This document shows positions 43,037-54,060 of a stretch of 64,000 bases of DNA, piece after piece. Position 1 is the stretch's first letter, and each line of letters opens with the position of its first letter. The DNA is from Mesostigma viride (Eukaryota; Streptophyta; Mesostigmatophyceae; Mesostigmatales; Mesostigmataceae), in the NCBI GenBank assembly GCA_009746045.1, contig RPFO01000348.1, forward strand, positions 1,944,960 through 2,008,959, in the 5' to 3' direction. The notes under the pieces are model-generated. The model made no database searches, had not been told where the DNA came from, and saw only the letters and a program-made list of their open reading frames with translations. Made by a program: the position numbers and the translations under genes.

Positions 43037-44039
43037 CTTGATCTCAGCTTCCTTGCACGCGTCAGTAGCCAAGATATGCAGGACATCCTGCACGGCAGTG
43101 GCAACCAGTTCCTTGTCGGCATCAACCTCCACTGACAATGCCAGCTGTGTCACCTTCACCCATGCAAGCATTGGCGGCCCGCTAGGGACCGAGACGGTAT
43201 CGTCCACGGAACTCCGCGGCAGCAGTCTGGTCAGGCAGGCGAATGCACGGCGCTGCAGCCTTGGCCACCGTAGCCTTGGCCTCCGCAGCCTTGGCCTCCG
43301 CAGCCTTGGCCGCCGCAGCAGCAGCCTTGGCCTCATCGTGTTGAATCCATACTTTATCTATCGCTTCGTCTAGCTCATCCATCTATTCTACAAAATTCCC
43401 TAGCCGCTGAATTTATGTAACAATTTCCGTCAATTCCCTATAAACGGCAGCACCGTTCTAGAAATTAAATCTACCCCTGCCGACCCTGCTACCATATCAC
43501 TAAGTTTCGAGCGCTCGAGGTACGAAATACACGTTTCCCACTAAGAACTGCCGACAAGACACCTGTGAACTCACCGTGGCTTGTTCCACGCGCATGCCCG
43601 CTTTTGCTGGTCGGGACTCACCTAATTTCACCTAATTTTATAGCAGCGTGCATCGTCCTCGCTGACTTGGCGCGGCGCGCGCCAGGAACGAGCCAAGTCT
43701 GCGGGGACGATGCACGCTCCCCGACCAACAGGGTGAGTCCCGACCAGCAAAAGCGCGCATGCGCGTGGAACAAGCCACGGTGAGTTCACAGGTGTCAAGC
43801 CGGCGTTTCTTGGTGGGAAACGTGTATTTTGTACCTCGAGCGCTCGAAACTTAGTGGTATGGTAACAGGGTCGGCAGGGGTGCATTCAATTTCTAGAACC
43901 GCGCTGCCCTTTATCTGGCATTGACGGAAATTTTGATAGGTTGCGGAAGCACTTGTTACATCGAAATAATGCTGCGAGATAGCCAGAAGTGTGACGAATA
44001 AATGGGGAACAAGCTAAACGAAGTATTGCTTGCATTCTA

Positions 44040-44890
44040 TGCATTATTCTATGCTTCTATGAAATTGCAGAAGACGAAATCAGAGATCACGGGGACCGCC
44101 GCTCAGCAGCTGAAATCCTAAAGGAGTCTACCGATCCGGTAGTACTTGCTCGAGACGCCGGTGCCCGCTGCAAATGTGGCACGACAGATGCTGGCTCCTA
44201 TGCGGGAATGACTGTTCCATAGCTGCGGGAGCTGCGCACAAGGTTTCCCTTGCAGGGGGGCTGGCAAGCGTCAATGGCAGGGCAACCGGGGTCGGCTTGG
44301 TCGTCCCGGTGGGGGACATTGCAATCCAACATTGGTCCGTGAACGGCAACGTGGCGGTCTTCACGCCCAAGCTGTCAACCCAAGGCAGCAACACGCGCGA
44401 CCCAAGATGCCATCCGCGACCATCCGGGCATTGACTGGAAGGGCTACAAGACGCCGGGCGATGCAGTGAAGTCGGCACAGGCTGCATGCACCGACTACTT
44501 CAAGGAGAAGGGGCAAGAGGAACTGCTTGGCATGCGCGTAAACTTGCGCCATGTTTGCACATGGCCGCTCCAGCAGGAAGGAGCGGTTTCATGGTTGGGT
44601 CGTGGCCGTAGTAGCTGGCAAGGTTACCGTTGTGTGGTCAGACGGCAACTTTTAGGAGACTCTACGCTGGCGTTGACAAGGTCTTGGAATGTGTCTGCGC
44701 CTGCCCGCATGGCCCTGTTGCGTTCATGCGCAAGGAGGTCTTGTCGCCGTACAGTGAGCAAACGGGGCAGGCCCTCGGCCCCAAAGTGATGCCGGAAGGG
44801 GGGGACATGGCCGATGCGGGGGCCATCACAGGGCCACCGCATGTGGATGTGCACAGCAGCAGTGATGACGAGGACTATGTGAATGATGGC
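44040..44890 (+). pseudogene. Degraded coding relic of unknown family
   Basis: Protein-like frame segments occur without a single open frame: DAIRDHPGIDWKGYKTPGDA with YFKEKGQEELLGMRVNLRHV (44412-44580), then [20 protein letters not shown] (44597-44655), then [20 protein letters not shown] (44688-44745). 46195-46395 (QGMKADKVKQKLCREVPLPP) may be the end of the same region beyond the microsatellite. I recognise no domain; a transposon protein is likely. Confidence 0.35.
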
Positions 44891-44906
44891 ACGGCCTTCG
44901 ACGATG

Positions 44907-46135
44907 CCTCCCTCCGTCCCTCCCTCCCTCCCTCCCTCCCTCCCTCCCTCCCTCCCTCCCTCCCTCCCTCCTCCCTCCTCCCTCCCTCCCTCCCTCCTCC
45001 CTCCCTCCCTCCCTCCTCCCTCCCTCCCTCCCTCCCTCCTCCCTCCCTCCCTCCCTCCCTCCCTCCCTCCTCCCTCCCTCCTCCCTCCCTCCCTCCCTCC
45101 CTCCCTCCCTCCCTCCCCCTCCTCCCTCCCTCCCTCCCTCCCTCCCTCCCTCCCTCCCTCCCTCCTCCCTCCCTCCCTCCTCCCTCTCCCTCCCTCCCTC
45201 CCTCCCTCCCTCCTCCCTCCCTCCCTCCCTCCCTCCCTCCTCCCTCCCTCCCTCCCTCCCTCCCTCCCTCCTCCCTCCCTCCCTCCCTCCCTCCCTCCCT
45301 CCCTCCCTCCCTCCCCCTCCCTCCCTCCCTCCCTCCCTCCCTCCCTCCCTCCCTCCCTCCCTCCCTCCTCCCTCTCCTCCCTCCCTCCCTCCCTCCCTCC
45401 CTCCTCCCTCCCTCCCTCCCTCCCTCCCTCCCTCCCTCCCTCCTCCTCCTCCCTCCCTCCCTCCTCCCTCCCTCTCCTCCCTCCCTCCCTCCCTCCCTCC
45501 CTCCCTCCCTCCCTCCCTCCCTCCCTCCCTCCCTCCCTCCCTCCCTCCCTCCCTCCCTCCCTCCCTCCCTCCCTCCCTCCCTCCCTCCCTCCTCCCTCCC
45601 TCCCTCCCCTCCCTCCCTCCCTCCCTCCCTCCCTCCCTCCCTCCCTCCCTCCCTCCTCCTCCCTCCCTCCCTCCCTCCCTCCCTCCCTCCCTCCCTCCCT
45701 CCCTCCCTCCCTCCCTCCCTCCCTCCCTCCCTCCTCCCTCCCTCCCTCCCTCCCTCCCTCCCTCCCTCCCTCCCTCCCTCCCTCCCTCCCTCCCTCCCTC
45801 CCTCCCTCCCTCCCTCCCTCCCTCCCTCCCTCCCTCCCTCCCTCCCTCCCTCCCTCCCTCCCTCCCTCCCTCCCTCCCTCCCTCCCTCCCTCACTCACTC
45901 ACTCACTCACTCACTCACTCACTCACTCACTCACTCACTCACTCACTCACTCACTCACTCACTCACTCACTCACTCACTCACTCACTCACTCACTCACTC
46001 ACTCACTCACTCACTCACTCAAGTGTCACTCACTCACTCACTCACTCACTCACTCACTCACTCACTCACTCACTCACTCACTCACTCACTCACTCACTCA
46101 CTCACTCACTCACTCACTCACTCACTCACTCACTT
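44907..46135. repeat. 1.2-kb compound tetranucleotide microsatellite
   Basis: 44907-45890 is (CCCT)n with scattered 3-bp (CCT) slips, and 45890-46135 is (CACT)n with one interruption (aagtgt at 46021-46026). The switch is abrupt. The long Pro/Leu/Ser, Arg/Glu/Gly and Thr/His/Ser frames it makes on both strands are artefacts. Confidence 0.98.
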
Positions 46136-46619
46136 GCACATGCACCACATGCGCAAGGAGGACACCAAGCGCTGCACCAACCACCGTTGAAAGCTTGGCT
46201 GCACATGATGCCAAGGGCAAGGGTATGGGGGTGTCCATGTTGACGCAGGGCATGAAGGCTGACAAGGTCAAGCAGAAATTGTGCAGGGAGGTGCCACTAC
46301 CTCCTAGCGATACCGAGATGAGGATGCGCAAACGCATCAACGCCATGCCGCCTGTTGAGTATTTTGCAGCTACAATACTTGTCATCCTGTGGGTGTACGT
46401 GTAAAATGACCTTTCTAGCCATGTGCATGTGACAGCTGCCAATATTGTTTTCAGCAAGCTCCTCCGTATGATAGAGATTGCGTGAGCATCCACATGGCCA
46501 CATGTGCATATTGTCAGCTGTGTCCAGCCAGTGTTTATATCAATGAACTTTTGTGTATGTCTCCTGGAGGTTGTCTTATATCACTCGTGAAGGGTTTCCA
46601 TGTTTTAGTGAGTAATCTA

Positions 46620-47060
46620 ATTTGGAGTTGACCATATTCCACACTGGCAGTTTCGCATCCATGGGTAAGCATTTGTAATGGAAACTGGCAGGTATGGCAT
46701 TGAAAACTTTACCAGATAGAACATGATGGGCCTGAATTTTTGTGGAATGTCTAAAATCATGATGGCTAAGATGCATGCAAGTTTCCCGCCTCAACTGAGC
46801 ACATCTTGTACGGAACCTGCAATGAAATGTGATGAAAAATACTAAAGACATGCATTTTTTTGTAACATTTGTGAGCAAACTGACATCAAATACCCTATGG
46901 TGGACCTGAATTTTTGTGGAATGTCTAGAATAATGATGTTTAAGAGGCCTATACAAGTTTCCAGCCTCAACTGAGCACATCTTGTATGGAAACTGCGCAA
47001 TGAAACGTGATTAAAAATACAAAAAACGCACATTTTTGCTAGCATTTGGTGGCATTTTGT
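46620..47060. repeat. Degenerate tandem duplication, about 190 bp
   Basis: 46728-46855 and 46895-47040 share ctgaatttttgtggaatgtc, cctcaactgagcacatcttg and atgaaa-gtgat--aaaatac. The right edge (gcatttggtggcattttgtt, ggttggatgaccatc) resembles the palindrome family of 37-38 kb. Confidence 0.7.
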
Positions 47061-47138
47061 TACCAAATGCGGTTGGATGACCATCAAGTCTTGTGTACAG
47101 TCATTAGTCATGAGTAATATTTACTTATGGTTACTTAT

Positions 47139-47880
47139 GAGGACTTATGCTCACGTGACGCAGTCACGTGTCTATTAACGCGTGGCGACGATGGGGTGCG
47201 AGTGGCGGGATGACCAGGCGGAGGCGCTGCGTGCAGCAGCGGCCGACAAGGGTGCACGAGATGCCGGCGGGTGACCTTTTTTTGGACGCCCACGCCAGGC
47301 AAGGTCGAGGTTCAAGCGGCCAGCGTCATCGGCAAGCAATCGTGCGGGCTGTCGTCCTTAATTTCAGACGCTCAAGGAGGCGTCATCTGGTAGCACTCTC
47401 TTTTGGGGCACCAATCACGTTGCAGCCATCAGCCTTGGAGCATGCAAAACCCGCTAGCGCAGAGGAGAGCTAGGCGTAGGGCGTCACCACTGTACCCTAT
47501 GGAGTCAATAGTGCACGCACCGTTATTCTCAGCCGAGCAGATTATCATGCAGGATCGCTGGGCAGCGTGGGGTCGAGGCCATCGGGTCAGCAGTGTTGGA
47601 ACTGCAGCGCTGTTCACCGATAGCGGGGATAACAGTCAAGTTGTCTCCTTGATAACAGGCGTCTAGTTAATTCTGAGACGGCTACCTTCGCTAGGTCAGC
47701 GGCGCAGTTCACCTTAGGGGCACAGGTGGCAGGCATTGGGAAGATGATCGGCCAGCAGAGGCCGGGCCCAGGTGGTGCGCAAGGCGCCTACGGTAGTGAC
47801 CTATCCATCAGGGGAGGCCTCGGTAGCTTTCTGGGTGGTGTGGGCAGGGATTGAGGTCTTGTCACCCCAGGTAACTATTA
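47139..47880 (+). other. TTAA-family end and protein-like relics
   Basis: gaggacttatgctcacgtga with cgcagtcacgtgtctattaa opens this stretch at 47139-47178. Fragments such as MGCEWRDDQAEALRAAAADK (47191-47250) and SETATFARSAAQFTLGAQVA with GLGSFLGGVGRD (47670-47852) look protein-like but are in different frames with stops between. No family recognised. Confidence 0.3.
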
Positions 47881-48560
47881 ATTAATTAATTAATTAATTA
47901 ATTAAACTCGTGCTCCCGTTGGGGAGTCACGGAGCACCGAAGTGCTTTTAATCCCTGTGTGTGCACAACAGGAGAAAGGGCAGAGACCCCCAGTCTCCTT
48001 CATGCCAAAGGCATGCCACAGCTGCATTCGGGCGCGCTAGCTAAAAGACATGCTAACGATCCGGCAAACTGTGGGTGCAATAAGACCCATGCGAGCATAT
48101 CATAGCAAGGAGCGTGGGCAAGTAATCTGATCGATCCTGGCCGGCACCTCCTGACGTGGGCTGGGCCCAGTGATGTTAGACGCCGCAAGGCCCGCACCTT
48201 CAAGGAATACAGCTAGTACAGCTAGTAGAGGACATGGGGGGCCTAGGCCTCTCCGTGATTTGGAAGAAGATGATGGACAATTAAGGCCAAGTGGGCCCAG
48301 GTCATAGAGGACAACGAGCCCCCCCCAGTGGGGAAGCGCCCGCGTGTGCAATCCCGCGGGAGGCACGCCAGATAGCTCCCCCGAGGGCAGCGTGCGGCTG
48401 CCTAGATAGATGTTGTAGTTAGAATGCTGTTAGATAGATGTAGTATGTAGCCAATGTAGATTAGACCGGTAGGAATGTTTGCACCCATCCATCCATCCAT
48501 CGGGGTTAATGCTCCGTGACTCCCCAACGGGAGCACGAGTCTAATTAATTAATTAATTAA
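47876..48560. mobile_element. Two TTAA-tailed LINE 3' ends, inverted
   Basis: (TTAA)n at 47876-47904 followed by actcgtgctcccgttgggga, and at the other side gactccccaacgggagcacg followed by (TTAA)n at 48541-48560. 48140-48540 (plus) is the same LINE 3' region as 30640-31100 (minus), including the GLGLSVIWKKMMD coding segment. Confidence 0.8.
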
Positions 48561-48970
48561 TCTGATCGAAGCCATGACGTAGCATGGCTGTACAAAGACT
48601 AAGATAAGGCTGTGGCTGGTTGTGTGCCGTGCGTGAGCGGTGCCTGTGACTAGCTAGGTATGGTGGCACAGCTAGGCATGCAAACATTCTAAGCATGGCT
48701 GCCATGGCAACAGTGACAACCAATGAAGTCAAGCTAGGGCTATTCTTAGGTAACTATTCAAGAGCCCAACATGATCAAGATTGATAGTGGGTATTAGCAG
48801 GCGCTTTGCGGAGCCCATGATGCAACGAGCCACGAGCCACGAGGTAGCCATGGCTGTCGGAGCTCATAACTTTCACGTTTGAGCACCGAATTTAGTCGTG
48901 AATATCACTATCGCTTCGTCTTTCTAAGACGCACATGCTGATATAATTTTCCGAATCTACGACGCAATAT

Positions 48971-50831
48971 ATGACGAGCAAACGCCCGTCGACGCAACGC
49001 AGTTTGGCGGATGCGCTCGCCTTCAACAATGCGGCAGCTGAGGCTGCCGCTTCGCCAGATCCGGCAGGCAGCGGTGACACTAGTCGTGCACTGGTGGTCG
49101 CCCAGCAACCTCCCGGCCTCAATGCGCCTCGCCATCGGCATCGCCTGACCCTAAACGCGCCCGCCCCGCCGACAAAACTGGAGGGCCACGCTGGGCGGAA
49201 ACACGCTTCTCGGAACCGCGCTTTCGGCCCCAACCTTTCCAGGTCGATGATTACGACTGGACCACCATTTCCCCGTACGATGCTATGCACTGCATCTTCT
49301 TCGGGGACTACGCCTCGCTTTACGACCTGTGCCTCCATCTCCACGCCACTGGACGCCTCCTCGTCGACGACGGCCGACGCTGGCTCAACATCAGCCAGAT
49401 GTTCGGGTGTCCCCGCCCCCAACTCCAACACGCCGTCCTCAACTCTCTTCTCCAGAAGTCTGACGGCGAGATCTGGGCTCCATCCATCTCCGCCCCCGCA
49501 TTCCGTTCCATCCTCACGGAAGCCTTTCAGCAGCACGTGACCCCCCTTGCTGCCGACATAGCAGCAGGCCGGGCCCACTTCAAATGTTCCGAAAAGTGTG
49601 ACACTTTTTGTCGTTTTTTTGACTTTTTCGACGATCGTCACTCTGCAGAGTGATTCGTCGTGCGAAATCGTTCGAAATTGTGCGAAATTTGCTGAAATCG
49701 TGTGAAATTTGCTGAAATCGTGCGAATTTGTGCGAAATTTGCTGAAATTGTGCGAAATTTCATGTGAAAAATGTCGACGGTAAAAAAATTTGATGTGCAC
49801 AACGTGTGTGAATTCATGCGAAATTTTGTCAAACGTCACTCCCCAAAACGACCCTTGGTTGAAATCCATGCGAAATCGTGCGAAATCATGCAAAATTGTG
49901 CGAAATCGTGCGAAATCGTGCGAAGATGTGTGAAAATTTTGCGAAAATCATGCGAAAATCACGCGAACTCGTGCGAAATTTTATTTTTTTTTTTGCGAAA
50001 ATAGCGAAAAAGTGTCACACACTTGGCTTGGACGGCGGAACATTTGAAGTGGGCCCGGCCAGCAATCGGCGGCACGCTGACTGCTGAACTTCCTCACATT
50101 TCCACCGCCGCCGCCTCCACCTCCACTGCCATTTCCGCCTCCACTGCCGACATCAAAGCCCAGCTCCTCGACCTCGACCACCGCCTTCAAGCCACCGCCA
50201 ACGCCCTTGAGAGCTTGCATGACACCGCCGGCCTCACCGCCCAGGCGGTGAAGGACATCGCCGCCCAGCCGGCGCCTGCTGGCCCGGCCGGCGATGCTCC
50301 CTCCACCTGGGCGGACTTGCTTAAGCAGCACACCACCTCCACCACCTCCACCATCTCGGCACAACTCAAGCAACAAGCCCTCGACCTTCGCGAGGAAGCC
50401 GACATCGCGCGGCGCAGCCACAATGTCATCGTCAAGCACTTCGACCAGCAGGCAGGTGAGACCTCCACGAGCCTTCTTGAGGCATTTAAGCGCGCCATTC
50501 TTGCCCCCATGTTACTCACTGGTGAGCTGGCCATGTCGGCTGTCCGCCTCCCCCCGGCGCGCGGGGGAAGGCTGGCCCGGCACCCGTGCTCCTCACCTTT
50601 AAGTACATGGCGGACAAGCTGGCGTTCCTTAAATGCCGCAAGAAGCTCTCGGAGACTCGCTTCACGCTGGACGACGACTTGACCCTGGCCCAGCAACAAC
50701 GGCGACGCGAGCTATGGCCGACCTACCTTCAGCTCCGGCAGAGCGCAAGGGGGAAGCCGGTATACTGGAGGGGGGCGGTCATCCACGTTGACCACAAGCC
50801 CTGGCAGCCCCCTCCTGCCACCTCAGACTAG
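48971..50831 (+). pseudogene. LINE ORF1-like protein, broken by frameshifts and an insertion
   Basis: N-terminal part begins MTSKRPSTQRSLADALAFNN. After a shift near 49080 it reads DDYDWTTISPYDAMHCIFFG and LHATGRLLVDDGRRWLNISQ. It is interrupted at about 49567-50060. It resumes with helical segments (KAQLLDLDHRLQATANALES, LKQQALDLREEADIARRSHN), and after another shift near 50560 ends VLLTFKYMADKLAFLKCRKK, SETRFTLDDDLTLAQQQRRR, and a stop at 50829-50831. A coiled coil followed by this RRM/C-terminal-like pattern (V-x-F-x-x-x-x-D-K...DDLT...R) resembles L1-type ORF1p. The family assignment is tentative. Confidence 0.5.
49567..50060. mobile_element. 494-bp insertion with exact 25-bp inverted ends
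   Basis: The ends 49567-49591 and 50036-50060 are perfect reverse complements (start ggccgggcccacttcaaatg). Inner gtgtgacac/gtgtcacac motifs follow. The core (49660-49990) is AT-rich and built of (tgcgaaat/cgtgcgaaat)n-like repeats. It splits the ORF1-like gene. Superfamily not clear; the boundary duplication cannot be separated from the palindromic ggcc ends. Confidence 0.8.
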
Positions 50832-50974
50832 GAATATATATTAAAAATATAATTACTTACAGCAGAGTGAAATCACTCAAACCAAAGCAAACGCCCAGCT
50901 ATAAACCTATATACAGAGCCATGTCAAAGCTCTATACTACGATAAGACCAATGGAAACGCCTAACGGGAGGAAC

Positions 50975-53131
50975 CTAATAGCCCTGCTGCACCGCAAAAT
51001 CAGCCCGCGTACGGCGGAGCATGATGTCCGCCATGGCCCGAGTCAGCGCCACCGACAAGCGCTGACGCCAATATGACGTCCAGGTCCGCGCCGACCATGG
51101 GGCCCGCTGGCCCTCCAGGTCCAGCCGGTCCTCCCGGAGCCGGCAACACTCCTTGAAGAAGGCGGAGGTCAGGGGCCCCATGGCCCCAAACTCCTCCAGG
51201 ACAAAGGGCACCACACGATGGTGCCCGACGTCGCCGTAGGCCAGGAGCTTGGCCCGCTCCGCCCGGTCCGCCGTGTAACCTGCCGTGAGGGAGGCCCCAG
51301 CCACGTGGCTAAGAGCCAAGGGCCGCGCCACCGAAACGTCAATAAGCAGATGCCGGCCACCCCCCTCAAAGTCCAGCACCACGATGTCAGGCCGGTGGTT
51401 GGGGGAATAGAAGGCAGCGCCATCCGCATCCTCGGACCGGATGTTCGCGTGGGGGAAAACCGACCGAATCATGGCGAGCACCACCGTCAGGAGGACAGTG
51501 TGCAAATACAAATACCAATTCTGATTCTGTTGGCCCCCCATGCAGGCAAGGTAGTGAGTCCCCGTGGGATCCAGCGGCTGCCCACAGCTACCACAAGGCC
51601 GCCCGGCCGGAACAAGAGGCTGCGGGGCAAATAGCTGGTGCCGGAGCGCCACCGAGTAGTGGCTGGGAGCCAAGGCGAATGGGGGGGCCATGGGAAGAGC
51701 ACGAAGGTACGCCGAGCCCACACTCCGCAAGGAAAGCGAGAACAGCCACGCACGTCCCTGGGCGTTGAGGTCCGCGAAAAGAGCAATCCAATCAGCCGTG
51801 TGCAGAATACCCGCGTAGGTTTTCTGGTGTTTATCGATGACGCGAGCAGGGAATGCGGCGGGAGATTGAACGGAGGCGACCGAGGGAGTGCCGCGAGGGA
51901 GGTGGCGCTGTACCGCCTGAGCGGCACGGACGGGAGAACAGGCCTGCTGGATCTCAGCATAGGCCTCCTGGATGGCGGTGACGAAGGGCAAAGGGCTGCT
52001 GGGGTCCAGGAGGTCAGGCGCTGCCGTTGCCAAAAGGGGCAGGAGCCGGCAGCTTTCCGCCCACGACTGAGCGACGGAGCCCAAAAAGGCTGCTGGGGCC
52101 AGCCGGGCGGCACGAGTCAGACCGCAGCCACCCATCCGTGCAGGCAGGGAGGCAATGCGAATAGCATGTGGCGGGAGGTCGGGGCCCGGGACCAGCTGCG
52201 CCAAGGCCGACTGGATGCGTTCGTCGTGGCCCTCGGCGGCCAGCCGGACCTGAGACGGAAGAGCGCCCCGGAGCCAGTGAACGACGCGAGGGTGAGCGCA
52301 AAACCACAGAAGCAGACCCTTGGTCTGCGAATCATGAAGGCGCGCAATCAAGGGCAGTACCTCAGTGCGTGCCTCGAGGGCGGCCCGCAGAGCATCGATG
52401 ACAAACGCGGGGTCGCCAACCGGAACGCCGAGGACATCCAACCCATGGAGGCGCTCGTCCCGGCCCAAGAGCTGGGGCGGAAAGCCGGAGCAATCACCTT
52501 GGGGCGAGTACACCGCGCACTTGGCAAGGGTCAACTGGAGGTTGATGTCGGCCACCGCGGTCTGCAGTGCCAGCAGAGCCGCGGTGGTGTCCGGCACAGG
52601 GCCCAGCAGGTAGATATCATCCAAGTAGGCCTGAATAGCGACCGCCGGGTGGGCAGCATGGACCGCTTGGAGGCAACCCTGGAGGGGGGCGGCAAAGTAC
52701 AGGGGTCCCAGGGGGTCCCCTTGCTGGGTGCCCGACCGCGACAGCAGGCCGCCGCGAGTGCCGTCCTCCATGATGTGAACCAGTTGGCCGGGCTGGCCGT
52801 AGCACACGGCTGTCCAAGCGTACAAGTCCTCGAAGGACTCCATGACGGCCGCAAACATGCTGGCGCGGGACAGACTGTTGAACGCGTTGTGGCAGTCGAC
52901 CTTGACGACAGCGTGGGTGGGGTGGGCCTCGAGGTAGGCCTGCACCGAATGGATGAGGATATCCGCCCCGCCTGGAGTCGTCACCCCCAGCTGGGCCGCC
53001 ACCGAGGTCTCACCCGCTGCGAGGGGCGGGCAGAAAAAGGCACGGAGCTCGGGCGCCTTTTGGCGGCAGATCACTTTGCCCACGAGCTTGCGGAGCACCT
53101 CACCGCAGGCGATCGGGCGCACCTTGCCCTC
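50975..53131 (-). CDS. R2-type LINE protein: reverse transcriptase, zinc knuckle and REL endonuclease
   Basis: RT motifs in order: GKVRPIACGEVLRKLVGKVI, HAVVKVDCHNAFNSLSRASM (motif A), RSGTQQGDPLGPLYFAAPLQ (motif B), IQAYLDDIYLLG (catalytic YLDD). After a thumb region come CGSCGQPLDPTGTHYLACMG (CCHC knuckle) and NHRPDIVVLDFEGGGRHLLI then DVSV, the PD-(D/E)xK core of a restriction-like endonuclease. This order (one ORF, N-terminal finger, RT, CCHC, REL) is that of R2/R4/NeSL/CRE-type LINEs. Open to the stop near 50983. Confidence 0.9.
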   Translation of the reverse strand, partial: EGKVRPIACGEVLRKLVGKVICRQKAPELRAFFCPPLAAGETSVAAQLGVTTPGGADILIHSVQAYLEAHPTHAVVKVDCHNAFNSLSRASMFAAVMESFEDLYAWTAVCYGQPGQLVHIMEDGTRGGLLSRSGTQQGDPLGPLYFAAPLQGCLQAVHAAHPAVAIQAYLDDIYLLGPVPDTTAALLALQTAVADINLQLTLAKCAVYSPQGDCSGFPPQLLGRDERLHGLDVLGVPVGDPAFVIDALRAALEARTEVLPLIARLHDSQTKGLLLWFCAHPRVVHWLRGALPSQVRLAAEGHDERIQSALAQLVPGPDLPPHAIRIASLPARMGGCGLTRAARLAPAAFLGSVAQSWAESCRLLPLLATAAPDLLDPSSPLPFVTAIQEAYAEIQQACSPVRAAQAVQRHLPRGTPSVASVQSPAAFPARVIDKHQKTYAGILHTADWIALFADLNAQGRAWLFSLSLRSVGSAYLRALPMAPPFALAPSHYSVALRHQLFAPQPLVPAGRPCGSCGQPLDPTGTHYLACMGGQQNQNWYLYLHTVLLTVVLAMIRSVFPHANIRSEDADGAAFYSPNHRPDIVVLDFEGGGRHLLIDVSVARPLALSHVAGASLTAGYTADRAERAKLLAYGDVGHHRVVPFVLEEFGAMGPLTSAFFKECCRLREDRLDLEGQRAPWSARTWTSYWRQRLSVALTRAMADIMLRRTRADFAVQQGY

Positions 53132-53139
53132 GGGGGGGG

Positions 53140-54060
53140 CAAGACACCCTTGAGCAGAGCGAGGAGGCGAGCGCCCGCTAACCACTCGCGCGCAGCGGGA
53201 GGAACGCGACCAGCCGCCAGGTCAATGAGGGTGTCAAAGAGAATGTCCTCGCCCCCATGCCCCACCAGGACCTCCAAGTGCTCGTAGCGCCAGCCCGACG
53301 GCCCGGTAGAGGAAGCCCGCGGGACCTCACGCATCACCTCCAGGAAGCAGTCGCGGTCCAGCCGGAGGGGGGCCGGCAGGGGGTCCGGCACGGGCAGCTG
53401 GAATCCGGGCTCCGCAGGGTGAAGAGCCTCCAAGGCCGCCAGGGTAGCCGCATTGGCGGGGGCGAGCTTGGCCATTTCCAAGCGGGTCATGGCCCGGCTG
53501 AGCTGCCCCTCGCGGACGAGGCGGATGACGTCGGCGGCCACCCGCTCGAAGTTGACCTCCCCCGACAGCCGGGCCGTGCGCGGGGGCGGCACGCCAAACA
53601 GCCCCTCCCAGTCCCCCTGCAGAAAGCGTCGGCAACGGGCAATAACCGCACCCTGGAGGCCGCGCACACCACGCCCGAGAGGGGTGAGGAGCAGGCGGGG
53701 GGTCACCATGTGCAGTTTAAAGCCCAGCGGGTCGTCCGGAGCGGCGTGCATGCGCCGGAGAGAAACGATTGCACATTGCGCGAAAAGGCTACGCGCGCGG
53801 TGGGGGAGGTCGGTCAGGGTAGACGTCGGGTTGATGGCGCATGCATCCCAGGGGACCGTGTCAAGCCAACGCCAACTGGCCGAGTAGTCGGGCGGCGGGG
53901 GCTGGGAGCCGGGGGGAGCCGAGGCGGGAGGGGGGGAGGGGGCCGGGACTGCTGGCCGGTTGAGGGGCCGTTGAGCAACACAGGCGCTCGCGTGCTGAGC
54001 GCGCCCGTGAATGGAGTACACCCGCTGGCAGTGAGCTTCCGGGCACCGGTAACAGCTCAT
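53140..54060 (-). CDS. R2-type LINE protein, N-terminal part
   Basis: Starts MSCYRCPEAHCQRVYSIHGR; the Cys/His spacing (C-x2-C-x4-C...H-x4-H-x3-C) suggests a zinc finger. A second Cys/His-rich stretch (CAGVFHNRNLLCQHLRAVRT) lies upstream in another frame at 54095-54185. Pro-rich linker, then RSLFAQCAIVSLRRMHAAPD, and a pre-RT region (SGWRYEHLEVLVGHGGEDIL, REWLAGARLLALLKG). The frame is lost at an eight-G run (53132-53139). Confidence 0.8.

Larger units (their letters stand above)
41130..43965. mobile_element. Fold-back element with about 0.95-kb inverted arms
   Basis: Left arm about 41130-42092 and right arm about 43027-43965 are reverse complements (outer ends tcgatgtgacaagt and acttgttacatcga). 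Each arm is itself partly palindromic (41150-41700; 43405-43960, built on gtgaactcaccgtggcttgt and its complement). Both arms carry an ORF with an alanine-rich KAAAAAAKAAEA segment and PMLAWVKVTQLALSVEVDAD. The middle holds a CACTA transposase piece. Confidence 0.85.

Noticed and set aside
44624-46243. Frames of up to 537 codons (SLPPSLPP..., GREGGREGG..., THSLTHSL...)
   Set aside because: Artefacts of the tetranucleotide microsatellite, present on both strands in all frames.
47876-48560. A MITE with 30-bp inverted ends in a TTAA target (piggyBac-like)
   Set aside because: The same end occurs singly as the 3' end of a truncated LINE with a longer target duplication at 30620-31151, so these are LINE tails in opposite orientation.
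51638-53287. A 549-codon plus-strand frame opposite the LINE RT
   Set aside because: Antisense shadow of a GC-rich coding region; the minus strand holds all RT and endonuclease motifs.
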